Below, one piece after another: positions 54,627 through 63,776 of a stretch of DNA of 64,000 bases. The stretch comes from Rhizobiaceae bacterium (lineage in GTDB: Bacteria > Pseudomonadota > Alphaproteobacteria > Rhizobiales > Rhizobiaceae). Within the stretch, counting starts at the first letter, position 1; every line of letters begins with the position of its first letter. Below the pieces are notes generated by a model, which ran no database searches, was not told the DNA's origin, and was given only the letters and a program-made list of their open reading frames with translations. The position numbers and the translations under genes were made by a program. The stretch spans positions 1 to 64,000 of the forward strand of contig JAHBYY010000015.1 in assembly GCA_019635715.1 (NCBI GenBank). The letters are read 5' to 3'.

Positions 54627-55550
54627 ATGACAGCCGCCGCCATCTCAGTCCGCAACCTCGTCAAGCGCTTCGGCGAAAAGACGGTGGTCGATCACGTCTC
54701 GATGGAGGTGACGGAAGGCGAGATCGTCGGCTTCCTCGGCCCGAACGGGTCGGGGAAGACCACGACGATTCGCATCGTCTGCGGTCTCCTCACGCCCGAC
54801 GAGGGAGAGGGGTCGGTGCTCGGCTACGATCTGCGGCGCGAAGCGCTGAAGATCAAGCGCGAGGTCGGCTACATGACCCAGAAATTCTCCTTCTACGAAG
54901 ACCTGACGATCGCCGAAAACCTCGAATTCGTCGCCCGTCTCTATCGGCTGAACCCGCTCAGGCGGCATGTCGATGAGACGCTGGCCGATCTCGGGCTGAC
55001 ATCCCGGCGCAACCAGCTCGCCGGCACGCTGTCCGGCGGCTGGAAACAGCGCCTCGCGCTCGCCGCCTGCATCATGCACAAGCCGAAACTGCTTCTCCTC
55101 GACGAGCCGACGGCGGGCGTCGACCCGAAGGCGCGGCGCGAGTTCTGGGACGAGATCCATCGCCTGGCGCGCGGCGGCCTCACCGTCCTGGTCTCCACAC
55201 ACTACATGGACGAGGCGGAGCGCTGCCACCGCATCAGCTACATCTCCTACGGGCGGATGCTCGCCAGCGGCACCGTCGCGGAGGTGGTCCGCAATGCCGG
55301 ACTGACGACCTTCGTGGTCGAGGGCGAGCATCTCGACGAGGTCTCGAAGCTGCTGGCCGGCAAGCCCGGCGTCGAGCAGATCGCGCCCTTCGGCACCACC
55401 CTGCATGTCGTCGGTTCGGATGCCGTGGCGCTCAAGGCGTCCCTGGACGCGGTCGCGCAGCGTCCGGGCGTCTCGGCAAGTCCCGGCGAAACCAGCCTGG
55501 AGGACGTCTTCATCCAGTTCATGTCCGGATCGAAGGACAATATGGGGTGA
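54627..55550 (+). CDS. ABC transporter ATP-binding protein
   Basis: 307 residues, a single nucleotide-binding domain. GPNGSGKTT is at 38-46, then TLSGGWKQRLALA and LLLLDEPTAGVDPKAR. A C-terminal extension of about 80 residues is typical of drug and polymer exporters. E. coli YbhF carries two such domains in one chain, so here the subunit would act as a homodimer. No strong ribosome site is seen. Confidence 0.88.
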   Translation: MTAAAISVRNLVKRFGEKTVVDHVSMEVTEGEIVGFLGPNGSGKTTTIRIVCGLLTPDEGEGSVLGYDLRREALKIKREVGYMTQKFSFYEDLTIAENLEFVARLYRLNPLRRHVDETLADLGLTSRRNQLAGTLSGGWKQRLALAACIMHKPKLLLLDEPTAGVDPKARREFWDEIHRLARGGLTVLVSTHYMDEAERCHRISYISYGRMLASGTVAEVVRNAGLTTFVVEGEHLDEVSKLLAGKPGVEQIAPFGTTLHVVGSDAVALKASLDAVAQRPGVSASPGETSLEDVFIQFMSGSKDNMG

Positions 55551-55569
55551 GGCGTTTCCGGGAAGTCCT

Positions 55570-55727
55570 CACCCCCCTCTGGCCTGCCGGCCATCTCCCC
55601 CTCAAGGGGGGAGATAACCCGGCTGTCTTGGCTTCGCCAATCGAGGAGGTCTCAGAACGGGCTGCGACGTCGACGCTTCCAATCTCCCCCCTTGAGGGGG
55701 AGATGGCCGGCAGGCCAGAGGGGGGTG
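55570..55727. repeat. RIME-like palindromic element, family D (perfect 46-bp arms)
   Basis: Arms at 55570-55615 and 55682-55727 are exact reverse complements over 46 bases, including GGCCTGCCGGCCATCTCC. The element separates the ATPase gene from the permease gene in the CecR operon and would form a very stable RNA hairpin. Confidence 0.95.
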
Positions 55728-55758
55728 TCCGCAGGCGCCCTATAAACGGTGGTCTGGC

Positions 55759-56895
55759 ATGAACCCGCTCTTCTCCCTGTCGCGCCTCGGCGCCATGCTG
55801 ATCAAGGAGTTCATCCAGATGCGGCGCGACCGCATCACCTTCGCCATGATGCTGGGCATCCCGCTGGTGCAGCTCGTGCTGTTCGGCTTCGCCATCAACA
55901 ACGACCCGAAGTCGCTGCCGGCCGTGCTGGTGGCCACCAGCAACGACCACTACACCCGCGCCATGGTCTCGGCGCTGGAGATGACCGGCTATTACCGTTT
56001 CGACCATGTTGCCCGCAATGCCGCGGAGGCCGAGGCGCTGATGGCCAAGGGCGATGTGTCCTTCGTGGTGACGATCCCGTCCGACTTCCAGCGGCGCGTC
56101 GAGCGCGGTGACGCGCCGCAGATCCTGATCGAGGCCGACGCCACCGATCCGGCCGCCGCCGGCGGAGCGATATCGACGCTCGGGACCGTTGCCGGCCAGG
56201 CCCTGCTGCGTGAGCAGGGCCGACAGGCGATAACGGCGGAGAACGTCGCCGGTCGGCTGCAGGTGGTCGTCCACCGGCGCTACAATCCCGAGGGCATCTC
56301 GCAATACAACATCGTGCCGGGCCTGCTCGGCGTCATCCTGCAGATGACGCTGGTGATGATGACGTCGATCGCGCTGACCCGCGAGACCGAGCGCGGCACG
56401 ATGGAGAACCTGTTGGCCATGCCCGCCTCGCCGGCCGAAATCATGCTTGGCAAGGTGCTGCCTTATCTCGCGGTCGGCGCGGTGCAGGTCGCGGTCGTGC
56501 TGGTTGCGGCGAAGCTGCTGTTTTCCGTGCCGTTCGTCGGCTCGCTGTCGCTGCTGGTCGGCGCGATCTCCGTCTTCGTGCTGGCGCTGGTGCTGCTCGG
56601 CTACACGATCTCGACCGTGGCACGCACCCAGATGCAGGCCATGCAGCTCACCTTCTTCTTCTTCCTGCCGTCGATCCTGCTGTCGGGTTTCATGTTCCCC
56701 TATCGCGGCATGCCCGGCTGGGCGCAGGCGCTCGGCGAGATCCTGCCGCTGACCCATTTCCTGCGCATCACCCGGGCGGTGATGCTGAAGGGAGCGGACT
56801 GGCCGGCCATCGCCAACGAGGTTGCCGGGCTCGGCGTCTTCGTCGTGGTGTTCGCCGGCCTCGCGCTGATGCGCTTCCGGCGGACGCTCGACTGA
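55759..56895 (+). CDS. ABC-2 type transporter permease (YbhS-like)
   Basis: 378 residues. One N-terminal membrane segment is followed by a large periplasmic domain (about 50-175) and five C-terminal membrane segments, with the ABC-2 signature TRETERGTMENLLAMPASPAE. It forms the membrane part of the CecR-controlled exporter. Only one permease gene is present, where E. coli has ybhS and ybhR. Confidence 0.88.
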   Translation: MNPLFSLSRLGAMLIKEFIQMRRDRITFAMMLGIPLVQLVLFGFAINNDPKSLPAVLVATSNDHYTRAMVSALEMTGYYRFDHVARNAAEAEALMAKGDVSFVVTIPSDFQRRVERGDAPQILIEADATDPAAAGGAISTLGTVAGQALLREQGRQAITAENVAGRLQVVVHRRYNPEGISQYNIVPGLLGVILQMTLVMMTSIALTRETERGTMENLLAMPASPAEIMLGKVLPYLAVGAVQVAVVLVAAKLLFSVPFVGSLSLLVGAISVFVLALVLLGYTISTVARTQMQAMQLTFFFFLPSILLSGFMFPYRGMPGWAQALGEILPLTHFLRITRAVMLKGADWPAIANEVAGLGVFVVVFAGLALMRFRRTLD

Positions 56896-56907
56896 GCCGC
56901 GGCGGGT

Positions 56908-57279
56908 TCAGGAGCGAAAGCGCGGCGGATTGCCGTAGCGGTTCGGCCCAGGCGTTCCCGGCATGAAGCACAGTGCCAGGAAGGCGACGATCGAGATCAC
57001 CGGGATGAACAGCGCCGCCGCCAGGATGCCTGGCCGGTCGATGTCGTGCAGGCGCTTCACGCCGAGCGCGACATTCGACCAGAGCGAGGCGAGGAAGACC
57101 ACCCAGAAGGCCGACGCCCAGGCCTGTCCGGCGGCGCTGCCCTCGGGCTCCAGCGTGAAGCGATAGAGGAAAAACGCCTGGACGATCGCCAGGAACAGCC
57201 CCGCCAGAAAGTAGAGGGCGCGTCCGAGGCGCCCCTCGAAGCGGAAAAACAGCCAGATGAAGAGAGAGGTTTCAGGCAA
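56908..57279 (-). CDS. DUF805 membrane protein
   Basis: 123 residues with four predicted membrane segments and the DUF805 pattern F.GRLGRA...VKRLHDIDRPG near the middle, ending in PGTPGPNRYG. Its start overlaps the end of a second DUF805 gene by 8 bases. Function is unknown. Confidence 0.82.
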   Translation of the reverse strand: MPETSLFIWLFFRFEGRLGRALYFLAGLFLAIVQAFFLYRFTLEPEGSAAGQAWASAFWVVFLASLWSNVALGVKRLHDIDRPGILAAALFIPVISIVAFLALCFMPGTPGPNRYGNPPRFRS

Positions 57280-57625
57280 GCGGGTCCGGTCCGAATCTGT
57301 TCGGCCCTCGCGTCCCCTGCAGAATGCCGAGTTCGACGAGAAGCCATATGCCGCCGATTATCGGCACCAAGACGATGAGCGTCCACCAGCCCGACTTGTC
57401 CCGGTCGTGCCAGCGTTTCGCATAGACGCTGAAGACCGGATAGAGCATGGCCAGGACGTAGAGAACGTAAACGTAGCCGTAGGGCAGATTCTGGATCGTC
57501 GTGCCGATCAGATTGTCGATGATCATCGCGATGATCGCGCCGACGAAGAACACGCCGATACACGCCCAGAACTTCGCCCGGTTGATACGGCCTTCAAAGC
57601 TGGTGAGAAGATATTTCCAGTCCAT
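57272..57625 (-). CDS. DUF805 membrane protein
   Basis: 117 residues with DUF805 marks FEGRINRAKFW, AKRWHDRDKSGWW and GTRGPNRFG, and three to four membrane segments. It is clearly different from its overlapping neighbour, so the pair is an old duplication or a heteromeric unit. Confidence 0.82.
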   Translation of the reverse strand: MDWKYLLTSFEGRINRAKFWACIGVFFVGAIIAMIIDNLIGTTIQNLPYGYVYVLYVLAMLYPVFSVYAKRWHDRDKSGWWTLIVLVPIIGGIWLLVELGILQGTRGPNRFGPDPLA

Positions 57626-57699
57626 TCACCCCTCCTGTCGAACCTCGACGCGGCATGTTGCGCCGCGCTGCCGGAAGGTGCGCGTGAATCGCCGAATTT

Positions 57700-58554
57700 T
57701 CAATCTCTCAAAAGCTCGTTGATCGATGTCTTCGACCGTGTCTTCTCGTCGACGCGCTTGACGATCACCGCGCAGTAGAGGCTCGGGCCGGGTTCGCCGC
57801 CGGGCAGAGGCTTGCCCGGCATGGTGCCGGCGACCACCACGGAATGGGCCGGCACCTCGCCATAAAACACCTCGCCGGTGGCGCGATCGACGATCTTGGT
57901 CGACTTGCCGATGAACACGCCCATGCCGAGCACCGCGCCCTCGCGCACGATGCAGCCCTCGACCACCTCGGAGCGCGCCCCGATGAAGCAATTGTCCTCG
58001 ATGATCGTCGGTCCGGCCTGCAGCGGCTCCAGCACGCCGCCGATGCCGACGCCGCCGGACAGATGCACGTTCTTGCCGATCTGCGCGCAGGAACCCACCG
58101 TCACCCAGGTGTCGACCATCGTGCCGCTGTCGACATAGGCGCCGACATTGACGAAGGACGGCATCAGGATCGCGTTCGGCGCGATGTAGGCGGACCGCCG
58201 GACGATGGCGCTCGGAACCGCGCGGAATCCGGCCTTCTCGAAATCGACAGCGCTCCAGCCGTCGAACTTGGACGGCACCTTGTCCCACCACGAAGCCGCA
58301 CCCGGGCCGCCCGAGATGAGCTCGTTCGGGTTCAGCCGGAACGACAGCAGCACCGCCTTCTTCAGCCACTGGTTCACCGTCCACGCCCCGTCGGCCTGCC
58401 GCTCGGCGACGCGGACCTCGCCGCGGTCGAGCAGCGCCAGCGCGTGCTCGACTGCCTCGCGGACCTCGCCCCGCGTCGCGGGCGACACGCTGGCGGGGTC
58501 GCCGAACGCCTTCTCGATCGTGCGTTCGAGGCTCGACAGGTCGGGCTTCGCCAT
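57700..58554 (-). CDS. dapD: 2,3,4,5-tetrahydropyridine-2,6-dicarboxylate N-succinyltransferase
   Basis: 284 residues, the normal length in Rhizobiales. A helical N-terminal domain is followed by left-handed beta-helix hexapeptide repeats ([32 protein letters not shown] region). It transfers succinyl from succinyl-CoA in lysine and diaminopimelate synthesis. This is a core gene. Confidence 0.93.
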   Translation of the reverse strand: MAKPDLSSLERTIEKAFGDPASVSPATRGEVREAVEHALALLDRGEVRVAERQADGAWTVNQWLKKAVLLSFRLNPNELISGGPGAASWWDKVPSKFDGWSAVDFEKAGFRAVPSAIVRRSAYIAPNAILMPSFVNVGAYVDSGTMVDTWVTVGSCAQIGKNVHLSGGVGIGGVLEPLQAGPTIIEDNCFIGARSEVVEGCIVREGAVLGMGVFIGKSTKIVDRATGEVFYGEVPAHSVVVAGTMPGKPLPGGEPGPSLYCAVIVKRVDEKTRSKTSINELLRD

Positions 58555-58705
58555 TCGGGTCTCCGTTACGCGCTGTTAAGGGCTGGGGCCTAGGCTCGGA
58601 CGCCGCTTGGCCAAAACGGCGCGGACCCTAAGTCAACGGGTCCGGGGGGTCAATCGCGACAGCGCCACGGGACGGCGCGGACGGACGACTGGGGACACGC
58701 GTCGC

Positions 58706-59557
58706 ATGAATCCGATGGAGAAGGCCGGCTGGTCGCCGCTGCCGCATTCCGACGAGGATCTCGAGCGCGCCGAGAACGCGCCCGACACGCCGCAGACGCG
58801 CGCCTCCACCTACCGGCTCGCCTGGAACGACGTGGATTTCATGACGCGGCGCGAACTGCGCGCCGTGCGCCTGCAGCTCGAGCTGCTGAAACCGGAGATG
58901 ATCCTGGCCGAGCGCGGCATCCGCTCCACCGTCGTGATGTTCGGCGGCGCCCGCATCCCGGAGCCGGGCGGCGACGCCTGGGCCGCCAAGAACGAGACGC
59001 AGAAGCGGAATCTCGAGAAGAACAGCCGCTACTACGAGGAGGCCCGCAAGTTCGCGCGGCTCTGCTCGCAGCAGGCGGCGGCGTCCTACTACCGCGAGTA
59101 TGTCGTGGTGACCGGCGGCGGGCCGGGCGTCATGGAAGCCGGCAACCGCGGCGCCGACGACGTCGGCGCGCCGTCGATCGGCCTCAACATCGTGCTTCCC
59201 CACGAGCAGGCGCCGAACGCCTTCGTGTCACCCGAGCTCTGCTTCAACTTCCACTACTTCGCCATCCGCAAGATGCATTTCATCATGCGCGCCAAGGCCG
59301 TCGCCGTCTTCCCCGGCGGCTTCGGCACGATGGACGAGTTCTTCGAGACGCTGACGCTGATCCAGACCGGGCGCATGGAGCGGGTGCCGGTCATCCTGTT
59401 CGGCAGCGAGTTCTGGCATCGCGCCCTCGACCTCGACTTCCTCGCCGAACAGGGCACGATCTCGCCCGGCGACCAGCACATCATCAACTATGCCGACACC
59501 GCCGCGGAGGCGTGGGACGTCATCAGCGCCTTCTACGGCATCGACCAGCCAGTTTGA
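58706..59557 (+). CDS. LOG family protein (TIGR00730)
   Basis: 283 residues from the ATG at 58706; a longer frame upstream lacks a ribosome site. GGGPGVMEAGNRGA and PGGFGTMDE are the two LOG motifs. Members hydrolyse nucleoside monophosphates to base and ribose phosphate, including cytokinin ribotides. The N-terminal 60 residues are an extra helical part typical of the larger bacterial branch. Confidence 0.85.
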   Translation: MNPMEKAGWSPLPHSDEDLERAENAPDTPQTRASTYRLAWNDVDFMTRRELRAVRLQLELLKPEMILAERGIRSTVVMFGGARIPEPGGDAWAAKNETQKRNLEKNSRYYEEARKFARLCSQQAAASYYREYVVVTGGGPGVMEAGNRGADDVGAPSIGLNIVLPHEQAPNAFVSPELCFNFHYFAIRKMHFIMRAKAVAVFPGGFGTMDEFFETLTLIQTGRMERVPVILFGSEFWHRALDLDFLAEQGTISPGDQHIINYADTAAEAWDVISAFYGIDQPV

Positions 59558-59597
59558 CGCACTGGCGCCGGCCAAGCCGTCGGGCTATGGGTGCGGC

Positions 59598-59990
59598 ATG
59601 AGGAACTCGGCGAAACCGTCATGGTTTGCACGGCTGAGGCGCGACCAGCGCCTGTTCGCCGCGCTCGCCCTGTTCCTGCTCTTCGCCCACACGCTGCAGC
59701 CGCTGGCAACCGCGCAGGCTGCCACCAACGGCCATCTCGTCATCTGCTCAGCGATCGGCGCGGAGCCGCTGCCAGACGGCACGCCGGTCCACCATGAAGG
59801 CTGCGGAGAATGCGTCGTCGGCGCCTGCGGCCTGAAGACGCTCGCCAAGGCGATCGTCGTCGCCGTCCCGGCCTGGGAGCCGGTTCTCGCCGTCGCCGAG
59901 GCGCCGCCGCATTCACGCCACACAATCAGCCCCCAGTCCCTGCCGCCCGAACGGCCGCCGGGCATACGCGCACCCCCCTCCTTCGCCTGA
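59598..59990 (+). CDS. DUF2946-like small protein
   Basis: 130 residues. A hydrophobic segment at about 18-42 is followed by a short mature part with HEGCGECVVGACG, a Cys/His cluster that could bind copper. Short DUF2946 proteins often accompany copper uptake genes, and a YcnI-PCuAC gene follows 66 bases downstream. Confidence 0.7.
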   Translation: MRNSAKPSWFARLRRDQRLFAALALFLLFAHTLQPLATAQAATNGHLVICSAIGAEPLPDGTPVHHEGCGECVVGACGLKTLAKAIVVAVPAWEPVLAVAEAPPHSRHTISPQSLPPERPPGIRAPPSFA

Positions 59991-60056
59991 AACACCGGTC
60001 GGCCGCGCAATCCTGCGCGGGTCGTCATGTCATTTCAGACGTCATAGGAGATCATC

Positions 60057-61001
60057 ATGCGTCGTTACGTTCTTCCCCTGGCCGCAGCCTGCGCGCTCAC
60101 GGCCGTTTCCATCGTCACCGCCTTCGCCCACTCCACGCTGGAGAAGGCGGAAGCGCCGGCCGGTTCCTACAAGGCCGTCCTGCGCATCCCGCACGGCTGC
60201 GACGGCCAGGCCACCCATACGGTCAGGATCGACCTGCCCGAAGGCTTCATCGGCGCCAAGCCGATGCCCAAGGCCGGCTGGCAGGTCGCCACCGAAAAGG
60301 GCGACTACGCCAAGACCTACAAATTGCACGGCAAAGACGTCTCGTCGGGCCTCAAGTCGGTCACCTGGAGCGGCGGCGACCTGCCGGACGACTTCTACGA
60401 GGAATTCGTCGTCAACGGTTCCCTGTCGGCCGATCCCGGCGCGAAGCTGCCCTTCATCGTCACGCAGCTCTGCAAGGACGGCCAGGTGGCGTGGAACGAG
60501 ATCGCGGCCGAGGGCCAGGATCCGCATTCGCTCAAGCATCCCGCTCCCTTCGTGACCATCGCGGCGGCGGCAGACGACGGCCATGGCGGCCACATGGCGG
60601 CGGACGCGGTCAAGGTCGGTGACCTGACGCTCACCGGCGGCTGGCTGCGCGCCATGCTTCCCGGCCAGCCGGCGGGCGGCGGCTTCGTGACGATCGCCAA
60701 TGGCGGTTCGACCCCGGACCGGATGATCGGCGTCTCGACCACGGCCGCCGGTAAGTCCGAGATGCACACGATGGAGATCAAGAACGACGTGATGGTCATG
60801 CGTCCGGTCGAAGGCGGCATCGAGATCCCGGCCGGCCAGATCGTAGAGCTGAAGCCCGGCGGCCTGCACCTGATGTTCATGCAGGTGAAGGAGCCGTTCA
60901 GGGAGGGCGCGACAATCGCCGTCACGCTCGAATTCGAGAAGGCCGGCAAGGTCGAGTTGCAGCTGCCGGTCAAGGCGGCCGCCGACGCCCACGGGCACTG
61001 A
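60057..61001 (+). CDS. YcnI (DUF1775)-PCuAC fusion copper chaperone
   Basis: 314 residues. The signal peptide ends at AFA, leaving histidine 25 as mature residue 1, as in YcnI proteins that bind copper through the N-terminal His. Residues 25-170 are the DUF1775 domain (IPHGCDGQATHTV). After a GHGGHM linker, residues 185-300 form a PCuAC domain with EMHTM and GGLHLMFM copper ligands. The fusion puts two periplasmic copper handlers in one chain. Confidence 0.88.
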   Translation: MRRYVLPLAAACALTAVSIVTAFAHSTLEKAEAPAGSYKAVLRIPHGCDGQATHTVRIDLPEGFIGAKPMPKAGWQVATEKGDYAKTYKLHGKDVSSGLKSVTWSGGDLPDDFYEEFVVNGSLSADPGAKLPFIVTQLCKDGQVAWNEIAAEGQDPHSLKHPAPFVTIAAAADDGHGGHMAADAVKVGDLTLTGGWLRAMLPGQPAGGGFVTIANGGSTPDRMIGVSTTAAGKSEMHTMEIKNDVMVMRPVEGGIEIPAGQIVELKPGGLHLMFMQVKEPFREGATIAVTLEFEKAGKVELQLPVKAAADAHGH

Positions 61002-61007
61002 TTTCGA

Positions 61008-61904
61008 TCAGCGAACCTCGTCCGCGTCGCGCTTCCCGGGAACCGTCTCCGGTTCCCGGTCCGGCGCGGCGGGCCGGTGGACGAGGCTCACCAACACGAA
61101 GGAAATGATCATCAGCAGATACCAGGCGCCGAGCTTCGACAGCGAGACCGGCGTCCAGCCGTTCGCCTGCGAGGGATAGATCCACGCCCGCGACCAGGTG
61201 GCGATGTTCTCGGCGAACCAGATGAACAGCGCCACCAGCAGGAAACCGACCAGCAGCCGCATCTGGTGGCGGCCGCGAAAGACGCGGTAGTGGACGCGCG
61301 TCCTGCGAAACAGCACGAAGGCGAAGGCGAACAGGCCCCAGCGCGCATCGAAGACGAAGTGATGCGTGAAGAAGTTGATGTAGATCGCCACCGCCAGCAC
61401 CACCGTCGCTGCGAGCGACGGGTAATCCGTGTAGCGCATGTCGAAGATGCGCGTGATGCGGGCGATGTAGGAGCCGACGGCGGCATACATGAAGCCCGAG
61501 AACAACGGCACGCCCATGATCCGGAAGAAGGCTTCCTCCGGATAGATCCACGAGCCGGCGCTGGTCTTGAACAGTTCCATCGCCGTTCCGACCAGATGGA
61601 AGACGAGGATGACCAACGCCTCCCTCGGCGTCTCCAGCTTGAAGGCGAGCAGTGCGGCCTGGATCGACAGCGCGGCGAGGAACAGGAAATCGTAGCGCTC
61701 GATCGGCGCGGCCTGCGGCCACAAGAGAGCCGTCAGGATCATTATCCCCAGGAGCGCGCCGCCGAACAGGCAGGCCCAGGCCTGTTTCAGGCCGAAGACG
61801 ACGAACTCGACGAGTGCTCCCGAAACGCCGCCTTGCGGCAGCCGGTCGAGCACCCGGTGGGCGGCCGCATCGATCCGCGCCTCGACGGAGGTGAAGCGCT
61901 TCAA
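61008..61904 (-). CDS. DUF817 membrane protein
   Basis: 298 residues with seven to eight membrane segments and the conserved TAMELFKTSAGSWIYPEE and NFFTHHFVFDARW stretches of DUF817. Function is unknown. Its start overlaps the nucleotidase stop by four bases. Confidence 0.82.
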   Translation of the reverse strand: MKRFTSVEARIDAAAHRVLDRLPQGGVSGALVEFVVFGLKQAWACLFGGALLGIMILTALLWPQAAPIERYDFLFLAALSIQAALLAFKLETPREALVILVFHLVGTAMELFKTSAGSWIYPEEAFFRIMGVPLFSGFMYAAVGSYIARITRIFDMRYTDYPSLAATVVLAVAIYINFFTHHFVFDARWGLFAFAFVLFRRTRVHYRVFRGRHQMRLLVGFLLVALFIWFAENIATWSRAWIYPSQANGWTPVSLSKLGAWYLLMIISFVLVSLVHRPAAPDREPETVPGKRDADEVR

Positions 61905-62611
61905 GCGGAGGCCTGTCCCAGAATGGTGCGCAGGAAGGACGTCAGGTCGTCGGTGACGTAGTCGACCTCGTCGTCGAGGGCTGGGTCACGCTCCCAGATC
62001 TCGGAGAAGGTCGGCTCGAAATTGTTCGGCACGATCAGCACCGTCGTCATGCCGAGCGCCTTGGGCACGACGAGGTTGCGCGCCAGGTCCTCGAACATGA
62101 CGGCATTCGGACCGGCGATCTTGTGCAGCTCGACGAACTTCTCGTAGGTGCCCCGCGCCGGCTTGGGCGTCAGCCCCGCCGCGACGATATCGAAGATGTC
62201 GTCGAACTCGTCGAGCACGCCGAGCTGCCGCGCGGTCCGCTCCGCGTGCCCGCGGTCGCCATTGGTGAAGATGAACTTGCGCCCCGGCAGCGCCTTGATC
62301 GCCTGGCCGAGCTCCGGGTTCGGCTTGACCCAGGAATAGTCGATGTCATGCACCTTCTGCAGGAATTCGTCCGGGTCGATGCGGTGCCTCTCCATCAGGC
62401 CGTTCAGCGTCGTGCCGTATTCGAGATAGAGTTCCTTCTGCAGCACCCTCGCCTCGTCGCGCGGCAGTTGCAGAAGCTCCGCCACATAGGCCGTCATCTT
62501 CACGTCGATCTGCGCGAACAGGTTCGAATGATGCGGATAGAGCGTGTTGTCGAGGTCGAACACCCAGTCGGTGACATGGGAGAAGCGGGCGGGTGAAGGG
62601 CTGTTGGTCAT
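61901..62611 (-). CDS. Pyrimidine 5'-nucleotidase (HAD family)
   Basis: 236 residues from the ATG at 62611. HAD motif I FDLDNTLYP, motif II FTNGDR, the lysine in TPKPARGTYEKF and motif IV MFEDLARNL are all in order. It resembles the SDT1/PPE1-type pyrimidine nucleotidases common in Alphaproteobacteria, acting on UMP/CMP or damaged nucleotides. Confidence 0.88.
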   Translation of the reverse strand: MTNSPSPARFSHVTDWVFDLDNTLYPHHSNLFAQIDVKMTAYVAELLQLPRDEARVLQKELYLEYGTTLNGLMERHRIDPDEFLQKVHDIDYSWVKPNPELGQAIKALPGRKFIFTNGDRGHAERTARQLGVLDEFDDIFDIVAAGLTPKPARGTYEKFVELHKIAGPNAVMFEDLARNLVVPKALGMTTVLIVPNNFEPTFSEIWERDPALDDEVDYVTDDLTSFLRTILGQASA

Positions 62612-62687
62612 GCCGTTCCATACTTCATCGCGATGACGGTCGAAAAGCGGCAATGCATTGCATCCGCCCACCGCCTCGACAGCCGGA

Positions 62688-63539
62688 TCAGAAATCCTCG
62701 GAAATCAGGAAGCCTTCCTCGAAGCCGGCGCGATAATACGGCCGCCAGAGATCGAGGCTGTCGCGCAGCGCGCGTCGGAGCGCTACTCGCGCATCGCGGT
62801 CCAGAAGGGAGCCTTTCGAAAAGAGTTCGGGCCGGGACAACGCGAGTTTCTCAAGTCCGTGCGACAGGCTCCGTCGGGTCTCCTCGCTCATGGCAAGCCC
62901 GTTCGCGAGCCGCAGAACTTCGGTCAGGCCGGCGGGCAGGCTGCGGTTCGCCTCGAAGGGTCCCAGCGAACGCTCCAAACCGATTGCATCGACGCCGATC
63001 ATGCCCAGGAAATCGTCGAGAATGCTGCCGTCGGGCCACTGCCGCTCGTCGTAGGGCGCCAGAACGAGCCGATGTCCGTCGGCGGCGGCCCACTTGGTCA
63101 GATTGGAGTGGTAGGTGGGATCGTAGTTTCCCCTTTCCTCGATCGGCGCGACCCGTCGACCATGTCGCACCATCTGGTTGAAGGCTGAGACGAGGCGATC
63201 GTCGGGCGCGCGCAGATAGGCGATGAAGGTCGCCTGCAAGCCCCCGATCGCGTGAAGGAAGGGCGCCGGATCGAAGGCATGTTTCGAAAAGCTCTCCGAA
63301 CTCACGATGCAGATGTCGCAGCCCGCCGCGGCGGCCGCGTCGATGTAACGGTTCAGCAGTGCGGATGCAGCCGGGTCCGAATGCAGGAATGCGTGTCCGA
63401 GAAGGGTGTGATTGGTCGTCGCCTCCCACCCCAGATACCACGCGCCGCGCTGCCGCAGGGCAGCGTGATTCTTGTGCAGGGAGGCTTGAAGGGCCGACGT
63501 GCCCGTCTTGTGCGGCCCGACGTGAATAAAAAGTCTCAT
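62688..63539 (-). CDS. Sulfotransferase-like protein
   Basis: 283 residues. The N-terminal FIHVGPHKTGTSALQ is the PAPS 5'-phosphosulfate loop seen in bacterial sulfotransferases, and RAPDDRLVSAFNQMVRHGR is the second, 3'-phosphate region. The acceptor is unknown. It lies next to an acyltransferase gene, which suggests surface sugar modification. Confidence 0.7.
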   Translation of the reverse strand: MRLFIHVGPHKTGTSALQASLHKNHAALRQRGAWYLGWEATTNHTLLGHAFLHSDPAASALLNRYIDAAAAAGCDICIVSSESFSKHAFDPAPFLHAIGGLQATFIAYLRAPDDRLVSAFNQMVRHGRRVAPIEERGNYDPTYHSNLTKWAAADGHRLVLAPYDERQWPDGSILDDFLGMIGVDAIGLERSLGPFEANRSLPAGLTEVLRLANGLAMSEETRRSLSHGLEKLALSRPELFSKGSLLDRDARVALRRALRDSLDLWRPYYRAGFEEGFLISEDF

Positions 63540-63776
63540 CTGCCCGCTTGTGAATGGCCGCCCGGATGGCGCCGGATTTTCCGGACGCTAGCTCCCGGCG
63601 CGGGACGTGTCCATGCCGACGGACGTTCGGACGAGCGGCATTCTGGGGTCGAACGCGGGGAAGGTGAACGAACGTCTTCACCCTGAGGCGGCGGCGCCGA
63701 ACTCTACAGTCCCATTCAGGATCAAAGTCGGATAACGAAGCTGGGTGACAGTCGCTCGGGTCCTGGGGAATCTCGC

